Position numbers and translations under genes: made by a program. This document shows, piece by piece, positions 39,398 through 49,540 of a DNA stretch of 64,000 nucleotides (the first letter of the stretch is position 1; each line of letters begins with the position of its first letter). Below the pieces are notes generated by a model that saw only the letters and a list, made by a program, of their open reading frames with translations, was not told the origin of the DNA and did not search any database. Origin of the DNA: Gautieria morchelliformis (taxonomy: Eukaryota > Basidiomycota > Agaricomycetes > Gomphales > Gomphaceae); NCBI GenBank assembly GCA_015179125.1, contig WHVA01000248.1, positions 1 to 64,000 on the forward strand, read 5' to 3'.

Positions 39398-39676
39398 ATG
39401 GGAAGTGTCGGGACGCCATCTAAAGCTCTCGCACGAACCCTTGCCGGTATCATACTGGATGCTGAATCGCAAAAGGAAGACGACGACATCAAGCTTGGTG
39501 TTGGGACCCATGGAGAACGCCGTCATGCTTCCATACACAAAACTCTCGAATATTGCTTAGAGATTGACCCGCGTGAACTTGTCGCACGGGCCAAAACTGA
39601 GATCAAGGACTCCAATTGGCGGACTTCTGCCGCAAAAAGGATAATGAAGATGGAGAAGAGGACCACTACTGTGTAG
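39398..39676 (+). CDS. Short hypothetical ORF (92 aa)
   Basis: From ATG 39398 the frame reads MGSVGTPSKALARTLAGIIL and later EIDPRELVARAKTEIKDSNW. It is hydrophilic and mostly helical, with no recognised family. It lies divergent to the M16 gene, about 390 bp away. It could be chance: it is short, and there is no supporting intron or homology. Confidence 0.2.
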   Translation: MGSVGTPSKALARTLAGIILDAESQKEDDDIKLGVGTHGERRHASIHKTLEYCLEIDPRELVARAKTEIKDSNWRTSAAKRIMKMEKRTTTV

Positions 39677-39679
39677 ATG

Positions 39680-40700
39680 TAGATTGCGAACCTCCACATG
39701 TCTGCGGCCAGAGGGATCTTCTGGACTGGCCACATCGATACTGATAGGCTCATCGCGGCGTCGTCAAGAGCTCTGCACCTCTTCGAGTGACGTCAGTGGT
39801 GCGACCCAGGTGTCGCTTCTGATTTAGTCACCTTTTTCAAGTTGCTTTGGTCCCGCATCATCAATGTGGCGACTGAGGCTCTCGTCAGGAGTGAGGATTC
39901 CAAACAACATTTCTGACGCACGTCCGCCGGCAGTGACATGTCCACGAAATACGTGCGTAAACAAATAATGTATACCGCGACTCGATTTCGAAACGTGGAA
40001 TACGAAGATCGTCAAGGAAGGAGAGTAAGAAGCGATGAAATAAAATAAAATTCCACATTTCAATCGGCGTACTGTACCTCTTCTTCGGGGAGAATTGGGA
40101 TGAAATAACCAGTAGGATGTCTCAACCAATAAACTTAATGCAAATAGATCCGTGTTAGGAAGTGTTTGCGTTCGACTTCGGAGAAAGTCGGGAAAGCGCA
40201 CTAATCGATCGATAATACCCATCGGTGCATCGATAACGATAATCGTACGTACGCGCTATAAAAGCGTCGATGAATGCTTGCCTCCCACAGTGAAAGCTAT
40301 CATGTCTGATCAGGCTACACAGTCTAACGAGAATCCGCCTGAAACCCCCCCTGTGTGTAACGTTCTGTCCTCTCACATTAACACTTTCAAAGCTAAGATT
40401 TTGTCCAATTAGCAGCAGACCGGAGGGCCAGCCCCACAGCCCCACACACCTCGGAAGGAGAAAGTTCCTGTCCGTGTATTTGAATCCCCCACTGGGGTTT
40501 GTTTGTCCTGTTTCTTTCTGGACACATTCTGACATCATAGAATTAGGATACTTCCCCCGAGTCAAGCCCCACCCCGGCCTCCAAGTCCAAGTCCAAGAAA
40601 TGACCACATTCAGTGGTCTTCTACTTGGCACCTGCCATAACATGACGTGTGGAGTTTGATTAAGCAGAAGTACTGGTTTTGTGTATACAAGTGTGAATGC
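39680..40700. other. Intergenic stretch, nothing convincing
   Basis: A TATA-like CTATAAAAGCG (40257-40267) precedes a small plus-strand frame (MSDQATQSNENPPETPP, ATG at about 40303) that runs only 36 codons before a stop. No family was recognised. Confidence 0.3.
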
Positions 40701-40719
40701 AGCAGCGACATCGCCGTCA

Positions 40720-41518
40720 CGTCGGCGTTGCAGTAACGTTAACGTAAACAAAAGATCATCCAAACTTTCGAATGCCGCATCGCACTGCTCAATCGTATTT
40801 GTTGTCAGTACCAAGATCGATGCCTTGGTAATACACCAATTGCCTGAGGAAAATCGAGACCAGAGCGTTCCGCTTGACATCCGTTGCACTCCTCTTTTGC
40901 AAGAAGGCCTCAGCTTCGTCAAGCAATAGCACCGCGTCCCACAGCTCGAGTAACCTTGCCAAGCGCTGGTCCAAATCACTGGGCTCAATCCCGAGCTCGG
41001 GGCCCGCAGTGACTACGTACTGTGGCCGGCCAGTGATCTCAACCACAGCTGCTGTGAGGGTCTTGCCAATCCCTGCGTCCCCGGACAAGAGCCCTATAAT
41101 CCCCCTTCCCTCCTCGCGAATGTCATCAAAGCGCTTGAAGTCGGCTACGTGTTATATAACAAGCGAGTAGATGAGCATTGTTTGTTTGGCACCCAGGACC
41201 AGCAGTCAGAAGGCTTCGTCTGCCCAGACAATGTCTTGTAAACAGTCCATGGCAAACCCACCTAGGCGTGGACAGCTGAAAGTGAGTATACTGACAATAT
41301 GCACGTAGGAAGTTAGCACATACCCCACATCTTGACACCAAAACAGAAACCGAGTAAAATGGGCGCGCAGGTCATGTAACTGCTCATCGGTGAGCTTATC
41401 CCGTTCCAGTCGCTCGTAGACTGGGAAGTTAAAAGTACAGTTCGGCTCGAAAGTGCGAAACGCGGCGGGATCGATTGAATTTGAGCCGCTGGGTTCACTC
41501 TCTTCAATCATGCTCTCG
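40720..41518 (-). pseudogene. AAA+ ATPase pseudogene
   Basis: The minus strand shows the LQDIVWADEAF lead-in, then IREEGRGIIGLLSGDAGIGK with the Walker A lysine. It continues RPQYVVTAGPELGIEPSDLD, the Walker B WDAVLLLDEAEAFLQKRS and RNALVSIFLRQLVYYQGI. After a frameshift comes LVLTTNTIEQCDAAFESLDD, the sensor-1 region. This is the fungal AAA family with a long N-terminal part. There are in-frame stops after DEAF and before HVADFKRFD, and the sensor-2/arginine-finger end is missing. The upstream end is cut at about 41518, where copia C sequence starts. It is a clear pseudogene. Confidence 0.8.
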
Positions 41519-41996
41519 CCCTTCTCTATATGCGTATTCAGACCCAGATTTTGCTGGAGACTCCGAGGATAGAAAATCGACGGGCGGATACACCCTATTT
41601 TTGGGTAATGGAGTCGTTTCGTGGTCCTCAAAGAAACAGAGCATTGTTGCTCTCTCATCTACGGAATCTGAAAATATTGCGCTGCGCGCGAGATATTGTG
41701 GACACGCCGCTTTCTTCAAAACCTCGGTTTCATCCTCGACGACCCCACCATCACCTACGAAGACAATCAAGGTACGATTGCCTTCTCTAACAATCAAAGG
41801 TCGCTACGTCTCGCATGAAGCACATCGACGTCAGGTATCATTTTATTGGGCACCAAATCACCGAGGGTACAATACAGCTCAAGTACAAGCCTACCTCCAA
41901 AATGACAGCCCACATTTTTACGAAGTTTCTTTCCCTCCTTCATATGACCTTCACTCAAAGTCACTGGGCCTCACTACCTCAACGCTCGAGAGGGAA
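41519..41996 (+). pseudogene. Copia C RNase H fragment
   Basis: The plus-strand frame reads AYSDPDFAGDSEDRKSTGGY, LGNGVVSWSSKKQSIVALSS and TESENIALRARYCGHA. After shifts it reads EDNQGTIAF, MKHIDVRYHFIGHQITEGTI and MTAHIFTKFL. This is the 3' end of a copia polyprotein, fused at its 5' side to the AAA pseudogene and ending at a GAGAGGGAA polypurine tract. The rest of the element is missing. Confidence 0.85.
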
Positions 41997-42446
41997 TGTA
42001 GGAAAACGAGCGTCGCGTCGGCTCAGTCCGATACTCTGACAGGAAATGGTCCGTGCTCGATTCCTTACTCATTCTGAGACACGCATATATGTATGCGCGC
42101 ATGTACAGTAGTGAGTCTTCCCCGTGTCTTTCGCTGCCACTGGGAAGTAAGTCTCTAACTTGTATAACGAGATCTGTAGCTAACTAGTTTGTAGCTTACA
42201 ATTGTCTTTCGCTGCCACTGGGAGCTTACAATTGTCTTTAAGCAGAAGCCCACTCATCGGAGACGGCTATCTGCGGTACTAGTAGGTGCAAAGGTTGTGG
42301 GCTGCCCAGCGGCGCTCTGTTGGACGCAGCTACCCACGGCTTTGCTCGCAGGTAGCGTAGCTAAATACTATACAGTAGTACACGGCTGAGTTCGGAGGAA
42401 GAATCTTACTTATCTCTTCCTCCGAACTCAGTCACTGCGCTCAACA
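41997..42446 (+). repeat. Probable copia C 3' LTR (450 bp) with terminal hairpin
   Basis: TGTAGGAAAACG begins right after the polypurine tract, and a CAACA end is found at 42442-42446. Inside is a short duplication (ACAATTGTCTTTCGCTGCCACTGGGA-type blocks around 42120-42240). A perfect 17-bp hairpin lies at 42386-42402/42415-42431 (CTGAGTTCGGAGGAAGA and its complement, 12-base loop), close to the 3' end. The right boundary is inferred from the TG/CA rule, as no second LTR is present. Confidence 0.55.
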
Positions 42447-44766
42447 TCCCCAGCAGCTAAGCCAGCGATTCTCCACGCCTCAGTCCAACCCCGGAGTTAC
42501 CAAGGTCTATGCGATCCGATTTTCCTCTCGTGGACAAGGCAGAAGGGAGGCACCTGGAAAATGCGTTGACTCCCCCAACAATAATAACGTAGGACCCTCC
42601 CTCATCACTGTGCTTCATGGACGAGGATACTAATGCAGGTGGGCGGAGAAGTCGAGTCGGGCGTGGATCTAGACGAGCATGGCAAGGCCGTGAAGTAATT
42701 CTAGGAATGGCTCTACAGTGGAGCGGTCGAGATAACGGGACGGCATCTAGACGCTTAACCACGCATGCCTTCGATACGATGCCTGTCCGTAGTGAACATA
42801 ATTGAGCACTAAAACTTGTAATTCATGACAGACGTATATTTTGCGTTTTCTGTGCAGCATCATGTTCTGCCTCTGGATACCCTGATCATGCTGTCTCGAG
42901 CCTCGAGTCCCATGCAACAGGTATCGCAGGACTAATGATTTCCCATCCAGAGGGGTCACCCTTCCACAAGTCTTTCTTTCGTCATCCTCTCTGTTCGCAG
43001 CTCAACCTCGATGGGGGCCGGGTAGTTTCTCTCGTCCTTTGTGGGGCTCATATGTGCGGTGTGTTGTGCGTTATGGCCGCAGGCATCTTGACCACGTCAT
43101 TTGCATTTTATTGCCGGCCGCGGAGTGGATAGTGTGTAAAGGAGGAAGATAATTGAAGTCGACGAGACGCGATTTGCATGAAGCATGTCTGCCAGCGCAG
43201 CGGGATCACTGGCAGCTGTAGCCGCAATGAGAGCTTGGAAATCAATAGCATCCAGAAGGTTTTCTGACGTGGCGTTGGTTGGAGTGTGGGGTTGCGAAGG
43301 GGAGATCGTTGGTACAGAGAGCGAAGAGATTACGGGAGAAGCGGAGGATGAGCTGCCAGCTGAAGTAGGAACAGAGGTAAGAGGACGAGGTTCGTGACAA
43401 GTCGATTGTTACGACTCGGATAGATAACGACAGGAATCTCCCCCCACCTCCCCCCCGGAGCACTGCGGCGAATATTCACCACTAATGGTCAGCGCATTGA
43501 AATCATGGTTGGCTAGGTTAGGTTAGGTTAAAGCTGGAATTAGCCATGGATGGCTTTAGTCCCGCCGGGTACTCATAAGTACAGAATGCACGAACGAGGC
43601 TTTCCCCAACCCCCAACCCCCAACCCGTGCGGACCTGAACGACCCGGCTCGGGGGACCCTCCGATCTCAGGGAGGGAGGGAGGGTATTCGTGCGCCAGAC
43701 GAAACAAGTAAAAAAAATGCTTACAAAAAAATCCCACAAAGAAAAATTCCATATATAGGAGTTACAGGTCATTTTACTCATTTATGCTCCTTACCGTCGA
43801 TGACGGTGAGCACACATGAGATCCCGGCGACGTTGCTGGATGTACTGCGGGAGATCGGCCGTGTGGCCGATAGCCGAGTCGTAACAATCGACAATGGACA
43901 CACCTGTTCAATCTTCAGGATCATGGTCGGAAACCGGGGTTTCGCAAGGGTCTCTCTTCGCAAGGTTCACCTTTGCTTCTGAGACAAGACGCCGAAGCGT
44001 TAACATGGTCGCTCGGTTAAAGCCATTAAGAGATTCGAAGGCTTCGACACTGAGCTACGAGGCGCGAAGGAAGTGATTAGCAATGACCCTTTTCTTGTCA
44101 CGCGTTCCCTACTATAAGTAAGTCCAAGATCAGCAACCGCGTGATACGTACGTTTCAAGTGGCGGAATGCAAACGCAAAAGCTGGTCGGGCACCGTACCC
44201 GCACGTGACACGTTCTAAATTTTCATGTTGCTCCATTCCCGCAGCACTCCGCGGCCGAGTCACGAGTAGCTAGCAGATGTCGACTGTGGCACGACGTTAG
44301 CTCGGCCGTGATGTTTCCCCGAGGTCGCTTGGGAACCCCGGGCTGGAAGGCGGAAGTGCTAGTACCATCCACAGCAGGCGCGCGCGACCAAAACGCGCTG
44401 ATCCAGGCCAAAAAGGGCAAGTCATGAAGAAAGCCATGACCTGCCTTCATGCTCCTGCATCACGCCTTACTAGTATTATAAAATCTTGACCAACTAGTTA
44501 CAGTGAAACCGTCCGGACATAATTGACCAGGAATCGTGAGTTAGTTGTGGTCATTGTCCATACCCCAGTCGCGTGATGACCTCATGCGCCCCACGGGCAT
44601 ATTTGTTGCCAGGGCGTATCTCAGGGACAACAATGATCATCAAGTCACGCGCTCAAAAAACTCGATTGTGAGCATACGTGCGCTCCACTGACCACTATTT
44701 GAAGGGAGCTTTTCTACTGAAAAATTCTCCCGAGGCAGTAAAGACCAAAGTCTCCACACGACCACC
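42447..44766. other. Intergenic stretch with two G-quadruplex motifs
   Basis: No supported gene was found. CCCCAACCCCCAACCCCCAACC (43604-43625) is G-rich on the minus strand, and GGGAGGGAGGGAGGG (43670-43684) is on the plus strand. Three TTAGG-like units (43514-43530) are too few for a telomere. The short frame at 43800-43982 is open but unrecognised. The last about 270 bp probably hold the promoter of the transporter gene. Confidence 0.35.
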
Positions 44767-47675
44767 ATGGCTGCTCCTGAGCTGAAGGCAGAACATGCGT
44801 GCGTTGTGGCTCTAGTTTATTCCGTCTTTTGAGCCTACTAACTGAATTTGGTCGCGTGCCATTATAGATCCTCAATCGACCACAGTGTACTCGAGAAAAA
44901 TTCTAGTGGCCCCAACCTCAACAACAATCTTTCTGCCCGGTACGCGTCCACAAACATTTGTCAACTGATACACTAATACATACTGGTCCCTGCTATAGAA
45001 TCCGCAACCCACTGGCTGGGATACCGCGCGATCAGCTCCTGGCAGACGTCGAGAAGTTTGCTCAAAGGGAAAATTTGACGGACATTAGCTCACTCTTGCA
45101 GAAGGGTTCGTAGTGCTGTGAACCAGACCATTCTTATTCACAACCTCATCTTCTCACAGGCGCCCTCGTTGCCCAAAACCCCCCGGAATTTGAATCAATT
45201 GACGAGCTTGATGAGAGCGAGCGTGAGGCGCTCCGCAATGAGGTTGTGCACAAGTGGCGACAGCCCTTTGCACTATACATGACCGTGATCTTATGTTCCG
45301 TTGGTGCCGCTGTGCAGTGAGTCTTCGTTTACGCGTCTTTGCTTCCTTTACTTCTCGACCATTCTCTTGGGTATTATTTGGGTTAGGCAGAGACTGATGT
45401 CTACGTGTGGCAAAGGGACCTCTAAATTTCCTTGCTGTTTCCTTGAGGGGACGTAGATGAAAGCTTTCTTTCCATCCCCCTTTTTGCTTTTTGTCCCTCA
45501 ACAAGCCTCACTTTTCATTTCCTGCCATTCTGAATAATTGTCGACAGAGGCTGGGACCAGACTGGCTCAAATGGCGCCAATCTTTCTTTCCCCGTTGAAT
45601 TTGGAATTGCCGCTGCTGAAGGGACCCCCAACTTTGACCGCGATACCTGGCTCGTCGGTTTGGTCAACAGTGCCCCTTACATCGCGAGTGCATTCATGTG
45701 AGTTGGATTTAGTTCACGTCTTTGCAGATTCCTCACTGACTTCTACTTTCCGCATTCCCTGTAACGACTACTCTCCAACAGTGGTTGCTGGCTGAGTGAC
45801 CCGCTCAATCATTATTTCGGCCGCCGAGGCACAATCTTTTTCTCGGCCTTTTTTTGCTTCTTTTCCGTCATCGCTTCCGCTTTCACCCATTCGTGGCCCC
45901 AGCTCTTCGGAATGCGGTTGCTGCTTGGTATTGGAATGGGCGCCAAGGCAAGGTATGTTTTCCCGCCCGATTCTGTGAGATTGAATGTCCCCTCACATTT
46001 GTGATCTGAACTACAAATAGTACGGTGCCGATCTACGCAGCTGAGAACTGTCCTCCAAGTATCAGAGGCGGTTTGGTTATGAGTTGGCAGATGTGGACCG
46101 CGTTTGGTATCTTCCTGTGCGTTTCTTTTTTTTTTTTTTTTTTGTTTCAGCGTCAGAGCCATAACTCCGTCTTCAGAGGTTTCGCTGCCAATCTTGTCCT
46201 GTTCAACGTCGGCAAGAATGCCTGGCGCTTACAACTGGGTTCGGCCTTTATACCCGCGGTCCCGCTTCTCGTGGGCATTTACTTCTGCCCGGGTGAGTCT
46301 GGCTTTCAATGCAGAAACACACACTCTGATCAGAGGTTGCCTTCAGAGTCACCACGCTGGTACATGAAAAAGGGTCGATATGTGGAGGCGTATGCGAGCT
46401 TATGTCGATTACGAAATACTCCATTGCAAGCTGGTGAGTGGTGGCTCTTGTTCTTAGGTCTTCACGACATTTGTTCCGTCGCTGACCTGAAGTTTCACAG
46501 CACGCGATCTGTACTACATTCATTCCATTCTCACTGTGGAGAAAGACATCCTCACCAAGAGCAACTACGTTAAACGCTTCTTCGAGCTCTTCACGATCCC
46601 CCGTGTAAGGCGTGCAACGTTGGCGTCGTTTGTCGTCATGATTGCGCAGCAGATGTGTGGAAGTATGTCCTTGTTCATGCTCACTTCCAGATGCTATGCT
46701 GTTATTTATTGACCTAATACTTCAGTCAACATCATCGCGTTCTACTCTTCCACGGTGTTTGTGCAGGCTGGGTCCTCGCAAAAAACCGCACTCCTGTCCT
46801 CTTTCGGTTTCGGTCTTGTGAACTTCGTGTGCGTGCCACCCCCTCCCGTCAATCCTTCTGTCGATACTAAACTCTGCTATATAGCTTCGCCTTCCCAGCC
46901 ATCCGAACAATCGACACCTACGGCCGCCGTTCGCTTCTTCTGTTCACCTTCCCTAATATGGCCTGGACGTTGCTGGCTGCAGGATTCTCGTTCTACATCC
47001 CATCTTCAAGCAAAGCACATCTCGGCGCCATCGCGTTGTTTGTATACTTGTTTGCAGCATTCTATTCCCCTGGAGAAGGCCCTGTGCCGTTCACCTATTC
47101 AGCGGAAGTGTTCCCCCTGAGTCATCGTGGTACGTAACTTTTGTGGATATGTTCCGGTATACGTCTACTCATTCAACTTAATTTTGCGTTTTGACAGAGG
47201 TGGGAATGAGCTGGGCTGTCGCAACAAACCTGTTCTGGGCCTCTGTGTTGTCTCTTACCTTTCCCCGTCTGCTTGCCGCTTTCGGGCCTCAGGGTGCATT
47301 TGGGTTTTACGCGTATGTTTCTTAAATCTATCCGGTGATTTCGTACATTGACATACGATATGCAGTGGGTTAAATGTTACGGCCTTTGTGATGATCTTCT
47401 TTTTGGTGCCCGAGACCAAGCAACGCACCCTTGAAGAGCTGGATTATGTCTGTAAGTCTCGTTTTACCTGCTACGTACAGATGTCAAGCGCTCATTTCGT
47501 ACGCATAGTCGCGGTCCCCACTTCGGTCCACATGTCCTATCAACTCACACAAGCGCTTCCTTACTGGATCCAGCGCTATGTTTTCAGGAACAAAAATGCC
47601 ACGTTAAAACCGTTGTACAACTTTGATGCGCCTGTTGCGGAAGATCTCAAGAAGGCCATCACAAGGGAGAAGTGA
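44767..47675 (+). CDS. MFS sugar transporter, 15 exons, 621 aa
   Basis: This is a proton-linked sugar or polyol carrier of the plasma membrane. Exons: 44767-44798, 44868-44939, 44999-45105, 45160-45316, 45548-45697, 45782-45952, 46021-46116, 46177-46292, 46347-46433, 46501-46662, 46726-46828, 46885-47129, 47198-47312, 47366-47451, 47509-47675. All join in frame (1866 nt) at GT-AG sites. The ATG sits in ACCACCATGG. Family motifs: [12 protein letters not shown] in the N-tail, [15 protein letters not shown] in the first loop, [12 protein letters not shown] after TM2-3, [12 protein letters not shown] in the central loop, DTYGRRS, and [14 protein letters not shown] after the last helix. The membrane segments are intact. 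The long N-terminal tail and the [10 protein letters not shown] motif suit a fungal SP-family subgroup for which I cannot name the sugar. No disruption was found. Confidence 0.92.
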
Positions 47676-48265
47676 TTAACCAGGGTATGGCGTGTAACAT
47701 GCTTAACGTGCTATGCGTAGCAGCTCTCCAATGAACTAATGAAGATAATGTATACACCTACCTCCATGAGGCATGCTTTCTTTTTAATCTGTATATAAAC
47801 CGTAATTCAGATTGTATGGTGGCAGTATCTGTTCCTTCTTCTTTGGTGCAACTTCCCTCCTGTAATGTCGAGTGAGTAGTACTCGACTCCATTCCTGCGT
47901 TGTCAGCAGAAGGACCGCCGCCCTTGGTTGGTTAGTTAGGTTAAGGTTAGGCTACCGTCCGGCATCGGCAGTCTGAAATTACACTTGAAGCTGGCAGACA
48001 GTGACACCGCCTCAGTTGGGGCATCTTGTCAGATTTATATGATGTGCCTCCGGCTTCGAGCGGTAAGCCAGGCAAAGCCAAGCCAGGCCATCGTCCTGGC
48101 CTGAGGCCTGAGGATGGCCTTGGCTTAGCCTTATATTCTAAAAAGCCAGAGCCAATGGCCGAGGCCGTGGCTTCTAGGTAATTTAATGCGTGTTGAAGAG
48201 AATTACTATATGCGGCCGCTATGTGTGACTGATTGTTGTGACACTTATTTTACAAGCTGAACGAA
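47676..48265. repeat. Intergenic stretch with GGCC-rich direct and inverted repeats
   Basis: Bases 48060-48180 contain many short repeats such as GCCAGGC, GGCCTTGGC and GCCAGAGCC in both orientations, just upstream of the hAT transposase relic. They look like the subterminal repeats of that element. A TTAGGTTAAGGTTAGG block lies near 47935. The first 200 bp likely include the transporter terminator. Confidence 0.4.
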
Positions 48266-48269
48266 CACG

Positions 48270-49540
48270 TTAGGAACGGTCGTCGCTGACGCCGACGGCG
48301 TGAGGCCTGTCAATCGGCATTCTACACGGAAGATCAAATCTACTGCGGTCCTTCTTCAACATGCTGAGGCAGCATTTCCCTCCCAACAAAAGACTATTGA
48401 TGATCTTCGTAATGCAGCGGCAGCAAAACAACAGCCAAAGAGAGTACAGCTGCGGGTGCTTCTTTCGCTTCTCCTCCGGCTTCCAACTCAACCTCGGATG
48501 CTCCTGTCAAGTCCTTTTGGTCCGTGTTGACGAAACTCTTGATATCGATGGGTCCGGGGAGGAGAAGCGTGATGTTACTCGTACTAAGACCAAAAGAGTG
48601 CGTTTTGAGGAGATGTGTTTGTTGTGGATGACTCTGATGAGGAAGAGCGTGAAAACGCTTGTACTAATCCAAAACGTAAGTGGAATTTGCTGTAGTATGA
48701 CCTGCCGCAAAACCATCAGCCAAAACCCATACAATCGACGGTGAGCAACTGACTCGGAGGCACTCAACGAAGATGGTACTCCCATCGACGTTGATATCCA
48801 ATCCACTGCCGATTCAGAGTCAGCAGACGAGGGCAAGACTGGAGACATCAACGCGTTTTTTTGGGGCTTCGTTTGACAAAATGGGAATTCATGGCAAGGC
48901 CAAAAGCGCCAAAAGTGCAAGATATGCTTGTAAGTTTGCGCTAATCTTTAGAGTTCATATTCTTATGGCACACCTGATAGAAAAGGATACATTATTGTGA
49001 ATGAAAGCATAACACTTCGCCAGCTTGCAGAAGCCAACCTCGTTGTATGTGACGATATCCAAATTAACGGTGCGTATATAATATCAGTTAATATATACTT
49101 CATAAGGAAAGTATCGAAGTTGGGCAAATAATCATGGGTTTGAGTCGATGTTGCCCGGTGGCATCAAATCTCGCAAGGAGAAGGTTGAGCATGTTCAGCA
49201 GACCCCTCACTCCCATCTGGTTGAATGCAGGGTTGTGGAACGAGTGGTCGTAGTCCCATACTTGGACAAGTTATTTAGGAAGGAAGCTATTGAATGGCTT
49301 ATGGGACCAGGTAATTACCTCTGATTGCCCTCCATTTCAACCAATGTAACACTTAGTATGAATTTATCAACCCCATGCAATCCCTGGAACATCCTGAAAC
49401 ATCCTAAGTTTAAAGGTATGATTAATAAGTATAGTAGCTCGGGCAACCACTGACGTCAAGATTCCAGGACGACAGGCGACCCATGCCTGGATCATGCTGA
49501 GGTTCAAGAGCCACTGAAAAACTTGTTAATATGCGACACG
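48270..49540 (+). pseudogene. hAT transposase relic (N-terminal part)
   Basis: The plus-strand pieces, in changing frames, read GVRPVNRHSTRKIKSTA, LLQHAEAAFPSQQKTIDDLR and DDSDDEEE-like text (frame-shifted, about 48620-48650). They continue TSTRFFGASFDKMGIHGKAK, INESITLRQLAEAN-like and WANNHGFESMLPGGIKSRKE, then KLFRKEAIEWLMGP and ARATTDVKIPGRQATHA. The order (BED-like N-terminus, FREAAIEWLI, A-RAT-GVKIP) is that of agaricomycete hAT transposases. The catalytic and dimerisation parts are missing. Several small introns or indels interrupt it. Confidence 0.65.

Noticed and set aside
43514-43530. TTAGG-like repeats as a possible telomere relic (also near 2835 and 47935)
   Set aside because: Only two to three units with inconsistent spacing, in three unrelated contexts; too short to call telomeric.
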